This document shows, in pieces, positions 1 to 5,932 of a stretch of 6,321 nucleotides of DNA. Source of the stretch: Micromonosporaceae bacterium (lineage in GTDB: Bacteria; Actinomycetota; Actinomycetes; Mycobacteriales; Micromonosporaceae). Below the pieces are notes generated by a model. That model saw nothing but the letters and a program-made list of their open reading frames with translations. It made no database searches and had not been told where the DNA came from. The translations under genes and the position numbers were made by a program. Position 1 is the first letter of the stretch, and each line of letters begins with the position of its first letter. The stretch is taken from contig JAFMQQ010000194.1 in the NCBI GenBank assembly GCA_017354595.1, positions 1-6,321 of the forward strand. Direction: 5' to 3'.

Positions 1-1
1 C

Positions 2-631
2 CGCGGCGCCGCGGTGGTCGACCGCCGCGCGGCACTGCGGGCCGGTGCCGTGGTCGGTCTCGCCACCCTCGGGTACGGGCTGGATGAGGTTGCGCTGCGG
101 GTCACCAGGGCGCCGGGCGGGCACCGCCGGTTCACCGGGTCGCATCCGGTGCCACTGGCCGACCCGGCCGCGATGCCGGCCACCAGCTGGATCGACGATC
201 CCATCCCGTACATCGATATTGATAGGTGGCGATTGACAGTGGTGGACCCGGCCGGGCGGCGCGAGTTCGCCCTCGGCGACCTGCCGCCCGACCAGACCCG
301 GGTCCGGGCCACGCTGGACTGCACCTCCGGCTGGTACGCCGAGCGCGAGTGGTCCGGCATCCCCGTCGGCGCGCTGGTCGCAGCGGACCGCGGCAGCCGC
401 AGCCTGTACGTGCACTCGGTCACCGGCTACTGGATCCGGTACCCGGTCGCGGAGATCGGCAGCCTGCTGCTGGCGACCCGGGTGGCGGACCAGCCACTGC
501 TGCCCGGCAACGGGTACCCGCTGCGCCTGGTCGCCCCGGGCCGGCGCGGCTACTGGTGGGTCAAGTGGGTGGACCGGATCGAGCTGGACGGTACGCCGCC
601 CTGGTGGCAACCCCCGTTCCCGATCGGCTGA
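2..631 (+). CDS. Molybdopterin-dependent oxidoreductase, sulfite-oxidase type (5' partial)
   Basis: The reading frame is open to the left edge. A GTG at 14 could be read as a start, but the true start is probably upstream. In actinobacterial relatives this domain usually follows an N-terminal multi-helix membrane region, and the first visible residues (an Arg-Arg pair, then a hydrophobic stretch to about residue 20 from the GTG) look like the last membrane helix or a Tat-like segment. After an RRFTGS motif and a 'TSWIDD' segment comes the molybdopterin domain (about residues 70-198 from the GTG). It contains LDCTSGWY, whose Cys (codon 320-322) is the expected molybdenum ligand, then EWSGIPVGALV, and a C-terminal GYPLRLVAPGRRGYWWVKWV block. 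The family catalyses oxygen-atom-transfer chemistry outside or at the membrane; the substrate is unknown. Nothing links it to the downstream glycosidase, which has its own promoter. Family call firm; true start outside the window. Confidence 0.88.
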   Translation, partial: RGAAVVDRRAALRAGAVVGLATLGYGLDEVALRVTRAPGGHRRFTGSHPVPLADPAAMPATSWIDDPIPYIDIDRWRLTVVDPAGRREFALGDLPPDQTRVRATLDCTSGWYAEREWSGIPVGALVAADRGSRSLYVHSVTGYWIRYPVAEIGSLLLATRVADQPLLPGNGYPLRLVAPGRRGYWWVKWVDRIELDGTPPWWQPPFPIG

Positions 632-657
632 TCGGCGCGCCGGGCCACAGCGGTGGA

Positions 658-687
658 TTGACGCCCCGGCGGCCGGAGGACTAAATT
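658..687 (+). promoter_or_regulatory. Putative sigma70-type promoter for the GH43 gene
   Basis: TTGACG at 658-663 matches 5 of 6 bases of the -35 consensus. It is followed by an 18-bp spacer and TAAATT at 682-687, which matches 4 of 6 bases of the -10 consensus including the key A2 and T6. It lies in the 95-bp gap between the molybdopterin gene stop and the glycosidase start. The predicted transcription start would be near 694, giving a leader of about 33 nt. This is a motif reading only. Confidence 0.5.
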
Positions 688-697
688 GGCGCGCACC

Positions 698-713
698 TGG
701 ATATTGATACCCA
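698..713. promoter_or_regulatory. Operator-like inverted repeat upstream of the GH43 gene
   Basis: TGGATAT-TG-ATACCCA has two 7-bp arms matching at 6 of 7 positions around a 2-bp centre. It lies a few bases after the predicted transcription start and just before the Shine-Dalgarno site, a typical place for a repressor operator of a substrate-induced glycosidase. It is AT-rich compared with its surroundings. No regulator gene is visible in the window, so the regulator is unknown. Confidence 0.35.
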
Positions 714-726
714 TCAAGGGATCGCC

Positions 727-2121
727 ATGAAGATGCGGGTGCTTTCGCTGGCCGCCGGCGCCGTTCTCGCGGCCACACTCATCGCCGCCGGGCCCGGCCA
801 ACCGGCCTACGCGGCACCGGTCACCATCACGCCCGGGACGGTGTGGAACGACACCGCCGGCAACCGGATCCAGGCGCACGGCGAGGGTATCACCAAGGTC
901 GGCGGCGTCTACTACTGGTTGGGCGAGGACAAGACCAACGGCTCGCCGTTCCAGAACATCAGGTGCTACTCCTCCACCGACCTGAAGAACTGGACGTTCG
1001 TCGCCAACGTGCTGACCCGACAGGCCAGCGGCGACCTGGGCCCCAACCGGGTGGTCGAGCGCCCGCACGTAATCTTCAACGCCAGCACCGGCCTGTACGT
1101 GATGTACATGCACATCGACAGCAGCAGCTACTCCGAGCGCAAGGCCGGGGTCGCGACCAGCAGCAGCGTCTGTGGCAGCTACACCTACCGGGGCAGCTTC
1201 AAGCCGCTTGGCCATGACAGCCTGGACGACAACCTGTTCCTCGACGGCGGCACCGGATACTTCATCAGCGAGGACCGCACCAACACGAAGCTGCAGATCT
1301 ACCAGCTCTCCGCGGACTTCCTCAGCGTCACCGCGCTGGTCGCCACCCTCAACCAGTACGAAGCGCCGGCGATGCTGAAGATCGGTGGCACCTACTACCT
1401 GTTCGGCTCGCACCTGACCGGATGGTCCACAAACGACAACCAGTACACGACGGCCACCTCGATCGCCGGCGGCTGGAGTTCCTGGCGCAGCTTCGCCCCA
1501 TCGGGTACGAACACCTGCAACTCGCAGACCACCGCGATCCTGCCGGTCGCCGGCAGCAGCACCACCAGCTACCTGTTCCTCGGCGACCGGTGGAACTCCA
1601 GCAACCTCGGCGACTCCCGGTACGTGTGGCAACCGCTGAGCATCAGCGGCACCACGGTCTCGATGAGCTGCCAGGCGAGCTGGACGGTGGACACGGCGAC
1701 CGGCGCGGTCGGTACCGGTGGTGGCGGCGGTACCGGCACCTCCATCATCCGGGGCGTGGGCTCCAACCGGTGCCTTGACGTACCCAACTCGTCCACAACG
1801 GACGGTACCCAGTTGCAGATCTTCGACTGCAACGGTGGCGCCAACCAGACCTGGACGCTCAACTCGGCCAAGCAACTGCTGGTGTACGGCAACAAGTGTC
1901 TCGATGTCGCCGGCCAGTCGACCACGGCCGGGGCGAAAGTGGAGATCTGGACCTGCAACGGCGGCGCCAACCAGCAGTGGAACATCAACAGCAACGGCAC
2001 CATCACCGGTGTCCAATCTGGACTGTGCCTGGACGTCACCAGTGGCGCGACCGCCAACGGCACCAAGGTCGAGATGTGGACCTGCAACGGCGGTTCCAAC
2101 CAGGCATGGGTCCGGTCCTAG
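727..2121 (+). CDS. Secreted GH43 glycosidase with CBM13, probable exo-beta-1,3-galactanase
   Basis: This 464-aa protein has a Sec signal peptide (basic MKMR, hydrophobic residues 5-21, cleavage likely after AYA at 29). The five-bladed GH43 domain (about 33-325) has the subfamily-24 pattern: QAHGEG at 49-54, ERPHVIFN at 111-118, DDN at 167-169, YEAPAM at 211-216 and NSQTT at 265-269. Glu212 fits the catalytic acid. Gln267 sits 55 residues later, the same spacing as Glu208 and Gln263 that I recall for the Phanerochaete exo-beta-1,3-galactanase, where Gln replaces the usual Asp base. A Gly-rich linker (329-339) leads to a CBM13 ricin-B domain (about 338-464) with three repeats, each with CLDV, a paired Cys (349/368, 391/410, 434/453) and a QxW motif (374, 416, 459). 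The expected role is release of galactose from arabinogalactan side-chain backbones outside the cell. AAGGGA at 716-721, 5 nt before the ATG, supports the start. Other GH43 specificities (arabinofuranosidase, xylosidase) are less likely. Confidence 0.9.
   Translation: MKMRVLSLAAGAVLAATLIAAGPGQPAYAAPVTITPGTVWNDTAGNRIQAHGEGITKVGGVYYWLGEDKTNGSPFQNIRCYSSTDLKNWTFVANVLTRQASGDLGPNRVVERPHVIFNASTGLYVMYMHIDSSSYSERKAGVATSSSVCGSYTYRGSFKPLGHDSLDDNLFLDGGTGYFISEDRTNTKLQIYQLSADFLSVTALVATLNQYEAPAMLKIGGTYYLFGSHLTGWSTNDNQYTTATSIAGGWSSWRSFAPSGTNTCNSQTTAILPVAGSSTTSYLFLGDRWNSSNLGDSRYVWQPLSISGTTVSMSCQASWTVDTATGAVGTGGGGGTGTSIIRGVGSNRCLDVPNSSTTDGTQLQIFDCNGGANQTWTLNSAKQLLVYGNKCLDVAGQSTTAGAKVEIWTCNGGANQQWNINSNGTITGVQSGLCLDVTSGATANGTKVEMWTCNGGSNQAWVRS
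2118..2121. other. Overlapping stop codons of convergent genes (CTAG)
   Basis: The + strand TAG (2119-2121) of the glycosidase and the - strand TAG (2120-2118) of the permease share one palindromic CTAG. The two coding regions therefore overlap tail to tail by 4 bp. No intergenic space is left for a terminator, so each transcript must end inside the opposite gene or run antisense into it. Confidence 0.9.
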
Positions 2122-3122
2122 CCGAGCGACCGGCTGGGTGACTGGCGGCGTGACCGGCGCTGGGTGACCCTGGCCGTGGCCCGGCGTACCGACGGCGAAT
2201 GCGCCAGACCCACCACACCGGTGGCGATCAGTGCCGCGGCACCCAGCAGCGCGGCGAGCGACTGGCCGCTTTCCGGGAATCCGGTGCGGAAGACCAGCAC
2301 GGTGAGCAGGTAGCTGGTGACCGGCTCGGTGATGGTGGTACCCGCCAGGGCGGCGGTCAGCGACCCCGACGCGTACGCCTCCTGGTCGATGATGAAGCCG
2401 GAGACGGCGGCGACCGCCAGACCGTACCCCACCCAGTCGGTCGCGGTCCCGACCAGTCCAATGTGGAGGATGTCGGCGAGGGTCACCTTGATGAACACGG
2501 CGCTGGTTGCGAAGCAGACGCCGGCCGCGACCGCGACCAGCGCCGTGTGCACCATGGCGGCGCGGGTGGCCACGCCCAAACGGCCGCCCCCGGCAAGAGG
2601 TCCGGAGCGCGCCGCCATCGCCAGCAGCAGCGCCACCAGGATGGCGGCGCTGCCTGCGGCGAGGACCAACCGCCACCGGTCGGCGGTGCCACCACCGGGC
2701 GCGGCTCCGGGTACCGAGAAGAACAGCGCCAGACCGCCGCAGATCGCCAGGCTGGCCAGCCAGTCGATGGCCCGCGGCCAGTGCCGGTTCCACAGCGATC
2801 CCAGCGGCAGCGCGAACAGCAGCTGAGTCACCAGTACCGTCTGCACCACGGCGACCGAGCCGAGATGCAGCGCGGTCGCCTGCACCCCGGTACCGGCGAT
2901 GTTGGCCGCGGTACCCGCCAGCCACCAGCGGCTGCGGGCCAGCCGGCCGGCCAGCCTGACCACCGGTACCGCGGCCACCAGTCCCGCCGGGTGCGGTGGC
3001 TTGGTGGGCCACGGTGTGGCGGTGGGCGGCGGTTGGGTGAGCCGTACCCCGTGCTGTTGCATGGCCGCCGAGCCGGCGAACAGCAACGCCGCCAGCAGAC
3101 CGAGCGCGATGACGGCGGCCAC
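2118..3122 (-). CDS. DMT-family (EamA-like) transporter permease
   Basis: This 334-aa hydrophobic protein has about ten predicted membrane helices: roughly 4-20, 67-86, 88-110, 118-137, 151-170, 190-213, 225-243, 250-264, 267-280 and 289-307. The halves (helices 1-5 and 6-10) fit the DMT duplicated fold. The QQHGVRL motif after helix 1 and the GVQATALHLGSVAVVQ stretch are typical of actinobacterial DMT permeases. A Pro-rich loop (31-46) separates helices 1 and 2. The C-terminal tail (311-334) is strongly basic, with many Arg and Ser. Substrate unknown; the family includes drug/metabolite exporters and distant NIPA-like magnesium transporters. The start is a GTG. The purine run GTAGGG abuts it without a spacer, so the start is uncertain; Met21 (QQHGVRL) is an internal alternative but would remove helix 1. 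It begins 78 bp downstream of the ATPase gene and may be co-transcribed with it. Confidence 0.85.
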   Translation of the reverse strand: MAAVIALGLLAALLFAGSAAMQQHGVRLTQPPPTATPWPTKPPHPAGLVAAVPVVRLAGRLARSRWWLAGTAANIAGTGVQATALHLGSVAVVQTVLVTQLLFALPLGSLWNRHWPRAIDWLASLAICGGLALFFSVPGAAPGGGTADRWRLVLAAGSAAILVALLLAMAARSGPLAGGGRLGVATRAAMVHTALVAVAAGVCFATSAVFIKVTLADILHIGLVGTATDWVGYGLAVAAVSGFIIDQEAYASGSLTAALAGTTITEPVTSYLLTVLVFRTGFPESGQSLAALLGAAALIATGVVGLAHSPSVRRATARVTQRRSRRQSPSRSLG

Positions 3123-3183
3123 CCCTACGATGTTGCCAGGATGGTGCCTGTTCTGTCCGCCGAACCGGCAGGCCCGGCCGGCC

Positions 3184-3198
3184 CGTCCACAGTGGACG
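3184..3198. repeat. 15-bp palindrome between the ATPase and permease genes
   Basis: CGTCCAC-A-GTGGACG has perfect 7-bp arms around one central base. It begins 2 bp beyond the ATPase stop codon, in the 78-bp gap before the permease. As RNA it could form a 6-bp stem with a CAG loop, but no U-tract follows. It could be an operator for the permease gene or a weak processing or termination element. Confidence 0.4.
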
Positions 3199-3200
3199 CG

Positions 3201-5306
3201 TCAGAGGATGTCGTCGTCGATCAGCCCGTACGGGGGGCGGTCCGGGCGGCGGGAGAAGCGCACGATCACGTCGCCGGCGGCGATCGGCGGCGGTACGTTG
3301 TCGGCGAGCACGACCTGCGCTCCCTGGCCCCGGCCCGCCAGCCACCGGTACAGGTGCCGGTAGATCCGGTCCGCGGTGGCGCCGTCGGTCGTCTCACCGC
3401 CGGGATCGTCGGTACCCGCCCCGCCGCCGGTCTGGCCGAGGTTCTTCTGTGGACTGTCCAGCAGCAGGAAGCCGGGGTGCGAGGAGCGGCTCTCCCAGGC
3501 CACCTCGAACAGGGCCAGCTGCCAGGCCAGGGCGATCAGCGTGCGGCCGCCCGAGGACGCCTCGGTGTAGGGCTTGCCGCGCATGAACGGCGTCAGGTCC
3601 TCGGCCAGGTACGCATCGGCGATCTTCGGGTAGTGCCACTCCTCCAGGATCTCCTGGTACCGGTCGCTGACCCGCCGGACCACCGTCGACCGGTCCGCTT
3701 GCGGCGACTGCTCGTCGGCGTCGGCCAGCTCTTCGCGCAGCGAGGCGAGCAATGCCTCCTGCCGCTCGATATCGGCCGCCCGCCGCTCCATGCTGTTGAT
3801 CAGCCGCAGCCCGCCGACCGCGCGTTGCAGCGTCGCGCTCGCCTCCTCGCGCCCGCGGGCGAGCGTGTCGCGCTGCACCAGGTACGGCGTCACCGCGCTC
3901 GCCGTCGCCGTATCCACCTCCGCCGCGGACTGCGCCTCGGCCTGCTGCGCTCGTTCCATCGACGCGCGTAGTTGGGGTAGGTCGCGTTCCAGCCCGGCGA
4001 GATAGTCGGTCAGCTCGGCCAGCCGCGCCCGCGCCGAGCGCAGCTCGCCGCCGACGTCCGGCCCGGCGTCGCGCCCGGACAGCGCCCGCAGCGACAGGTC
4101 GGCCTGGCAGGTGGCGCACCGCTCCGGCGTACCGTCGATCGGGCTGAGGCAGGACGGGCAGAGGTCCACCCGCAGCGGCTCGAAGACCCGGCCGGCCTCG
4201 GCGAGCATGGTCAGCTTGCTGACATCCTCGGCGTACGTGGCCCGCAGTGCGGTCATCCGCTGGATCTGGGTCTCCTGGTCACGCAGCCGGGCATCGGCCA
4301 GCCGCGCCTCGCGGGTCGCGGCCCGGTGCCGGTCGCGCAACTGCTGCGCGAAGTCGGTGTCCGCGCGGGCCCGCGCGTCCAGCGCCGCCACCGCCTGTGC
4401 CGACTCGGACAGCTCCTGCTTCGCGCCCTGGTGCACCACCTCCAGCTCGGCGCGGGTACCGACCTGCTGCTCCTCGACCAGCTGCTCCACCACCTGGAAG
4501 GCGGTACGGGCCGCGGCCAGATCCGCCTCGATCGAGCGGATCCGGCGGCCCAACTCCACCGACCGGTCGTCGTGCACGTCGAAGACCACATCCACGACCT
4601 GCCGCAGCTTCAGGTGCTTCATCGGCGCGTTCTCGAACAGCAGGTTCTTGTCGTCCAGCCGCTCGTTGCGCAGGAAGCACAGTGCCATCAGGTCGCGGAA
4701 GCTCAACGGATCGGTATCCGCCTCGTGCTGGCTGAGCGTCTCGCGCAGCTGGACACCCTCCAGCTTGCAGTGCGAGAGCAGCAGGCTGGACAGGCTCTCC
4801 GGGCTGCCGGTCGGGCGCAACGGCCGGCGCTGGTGCGACCCGCTGCCGGGCTCGTCCAACCGCCCCGGCCGCAGATAGGCGAATGTGGACGGTTCGCCGA
4901 CCGCCCGTTCGATCAGGTACGGCGAGCCGGAGAGCTCGACCTCGAGCGTCGCCGCCCGTACCTTCGGCATTATCTCCGGATGGCGCGGATGGTCGGAGGC
5001 GCCCAGGCAGTAGTCGACGAACTCCAGGATGGTGGTCTTTCCGGTGCTGAACGCGCCGGCTATCACCGACAGCGGCCGGGGCGAGTCATCGGTGCGGCGG
5101 AAGTCCACATCGTACGCACGACCCTCGGCGGACAGGCGCAACCGGCGCAACCGGATGCCATGGATACCGCCCAACCACGGCGCGCCCGAGGAGGGCGCGC
5201 CCAGGCCCGAACCCAGCGCGTCCCGGGAGGCCGCGCCCAGATCAGAACTCAGCGCTTCGCCGGAGGGTGCTCCCGGGTGAGCCAGCCGCCCCGTGTCAGC
5301 GATCAT
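3201..5306 (-). CDS. ABC-3C system SMC/Rad50-like ABC ATPase (DUF3732-like)
   Basis: This 701-aa protein is a probable DNA- or RNA-sensing ATPase of an ABC three-component conflict system. Residues 1-45 are a low-complexity Ala/Gly/Ser-rich extension. The ATPase N-lobe starts near 49, with Walker A GAFSTGKT (84-91) followed by ILEFVDYCLGAS, the pattern of DUF3732/SMC-like ATPases. Coiled-coil arms at about 249-375 and 418-535 flank a zinc ribbon, CPSC (383-386) and CATC (397-400), at the hairpin tip. The C-lobe has a signature-like EASSGGRT (582-589) and Walker B FLLLDSPQKN (613-622), where Ser-Pro replaces the usual Glu after Asp617. A Gly/Asp-rich insert (625-645) follows, then VVLADN (665-670) at the expected H-loop region. 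The ATG at 5306 is chosen because it has AAGGGG 6 nt upstream and an ATGA overlap with the preceding gene. The frame stays open upstream but only as a shadow of that gene. Other SMC-like or RecN-like ATPases are alternatives; the neighbours favour ABC-3C. Confidence 0.85.
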   Translation of the reverse strand: MIADTGRLAHPGAPSGEALSSDLGAASRDALGSGLGAPSSGAPWLGGIHGIRLRRLRLSAEGRAYDVDFRRTDDSPRPLSVIAGAFSTGKTTILEFVDYCLGASDHPRHPEIMPKVRAATLEVELSGSPYLIERAVGEPSTFAYLRPGRLDEPGSGSHQRRPLRPTGSPESLSSLLLSHCKLEGVQLRETLSQHEADTDPLSFRDLMALCFLRNERLDDKNLLFENAPMKHLKLRQVVDVVFDVHDDRSVELGRRIRSIEADLAAARTAFQVVEQLVEEQQVGTRAELEVVHQGAKQELSESAQAVAALDARARADTDFAQQLRDRHRAATREARLADARLRDQETQIQRMTALRATYAEDVSKLTMLAEAGRVFEPLRVDLCPSCLSPIDGTPERCATCQADLSLRALSGRDAGPDVGGELRSARARLAELTDYLAGLERDLPQLRASMERAQQAEAQSAAEVDTATASAVTPYLVQRDTLARGREEASATLQRAVGGLRLINSMERRAADIERQEALLASLREELADADEQSPQADRSTVVRRVSDRYQEILEEWHYPKIADAYLAEDLTPFMRGKPYTEASSGGRTLIALAWQLALFEVAWESRSSHPGFLLLDSPQKNLGQTGGGAGTDDPGGETTDGATADRIYRHLYRWLAGRGQGAQVVLADNVPPPIAAGDVIVRFSRRPDRPPYGLIDDDIL
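5197..5268 (-). repeat. Degenerate 36-bp tandem repeat in the ATPase N-terminal extension
   Basis: Two adjacent 36-bp units (5197-5232 and 5233-5268) are identical at 27 of 36 positions, with partial units on both sides. They encode 12-residue repeats of the form A-[AP]-S-x-[DE]-A-L-[SG]-S-x-L-G within residues 13-36 of the ATPase, ahead of its conserved part. Confidence 0.6.
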
Positions 5307-5932
5307 GTCGTTCCCCTTGGCAGAGCCGTCTGCTTGGAGTTCGTCGGGAGCGCCGCCCGCCCAGGTCGCTTGCCAGCCTGTGGCGTCGTGCTGTCGTCGT
5401 CGCGGTCGCCGCGGGACGGGTACGCCGGGTGGACCTGACCGGCGGGTCGCTCCGCGCCCCCACGGAGCCAACCCCGCAGGCTCTCCCGCAGCCGTCGACC
5501 ACTGAGCCTGCGCACCCGACGCACGACGATCCGCGCGGCGGTTGTGTACGACTGAGCATAAGTTGATTTGAATTGGCTGGCTACGGCCTCGCCCTGGGGG
5601 GTCAGCCGGTATCGCACCCGACCCGCCGCGCTGACTCGTACCAGACCCCGTCCAACTAGGACACCAAGGTCGCGCGCCAGGCACAGCCGGGCACTGACGA
5701 ACCGTTGCGCCGGGCTGGCGTACCCGATGGCCCGGTCGTCGAATCCGGCCAGCCGCAGCGCCAACCGGTCCGGGTCGTCGTCCGTGGCCGCCAGCAGCAG
5801 CGGGTGTACGGCCAGGAAGTCGTAGATGCCCAGCCGTTCGGCGTCCACGCCGTCCGGGTCGAAGCCGCTGACCACCTGCAGCATCAGCACCAGCCGCGCG
5901 TGGCGGAACTGGGCGCTCTGGTCCGGCGTCAT
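5303..5932 (-). CDS. ABC-3C system middle component-like protein
   Basis: This 209-aa protein is probably the adaptor between ATPase and effector in an ABC-3C system. The conserved part is about residues 10-157. An N-terminal helix (QFRHARLVLMLQVVSGF) is followed by ERLGIYDFLAVHPLLL (32-47), resembling the L-x-R-L-x-x-x-D-[FY]-L-x-V-H motif of ABC-3C middle components. Next come a helical segment rich in Leu and Arg (80-97), a beta-wing-like RVRYRLTPQGEAVASQF (105-121) and a basic terminal helix ending in GWLRG. This looks like a helical plus winged-helix fold. Residues 158-209 form a polar, Pro/Arg-rich, probably disordered tail. The ATG at 5932 is chosen because its ATGA overlaps the upstream stop. 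An in-frame GTG-type start at 6079 would add 49 Gly/Ala-rich residues that only shadow the upstream gene's repeat. Its own stop overlaps the ATPase start by ATGA. Recognised from remembered motifs; a profile search was not possible. Confidence 0.75.
   Translation of the reverse strand: MTPDQSAQFRHARLVLMLQVVSGFDPDGVDAERLGIYDFLAVHPLLLAATDDDPDRLALRLAGFDDRAIGYASPAQRFVSARLCLARDLGVLVGRGLVRVSAAGRVRYRLTPQGEAVASQFKSTYAQSYTTAARIVVRRVRRLSGRRLRESLRGWLRGGAERPAGQVHPAYPSRGDRDDDSTTPQAGKRPGRAALPTNSKQTALPRGTT
5313..5318 (-). promoter_or_regulatory. Ribosome binding site that fixes the ATPase start
   Basis: AAGGGG on the - strand lies 6 nt before the ATG at 5306, inside the last codons of the middle-component gene. 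With the ATGA overlap, this gives the ATPase a good initiation site coupled to translation of the preceding gene. It argues against any longer ATPase reading. Confidence 0.75.

Noticed and set aside
620..635. CCGATC-GGCT-GATCGG hairpin across the stop codon of the molybdopterin gene as a terminator
   Set aside because: The stem is only 6 bp and no T-run follows. It is too weak to call a terminator.
2131..2170. Repeated TGGGTGAC words near the convergent junction as iterons or operator sites
   Set aside because: Only two full copies and one diverged copy are present. They lie in the Arg/Ser-rich codons of the permease C-terminus, so biased coding sequence explains them.
550..3345. Very long 931-codon open frame on the - strand
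   Set aside because: It runs antisense through the glycosidase and in another frame of the permease. Its composition is Arg/Gly/Ala-rich low complexity with no family features. It is a high-GC shadow.
2199..3971. 590-codon open frame on the + strand
   Set aside because: It is antisense to the permease and to part of the ATPase, both well supported. Its Arg/Gln/Gly-rich translation shows no recognisable domain.
4326..5438. 370-codon open frame on the + strand antisense to the ATPase
   Set aside because: It mirrors the ATPase and middle-component genes. It has no recognisable domain and no credible start context.
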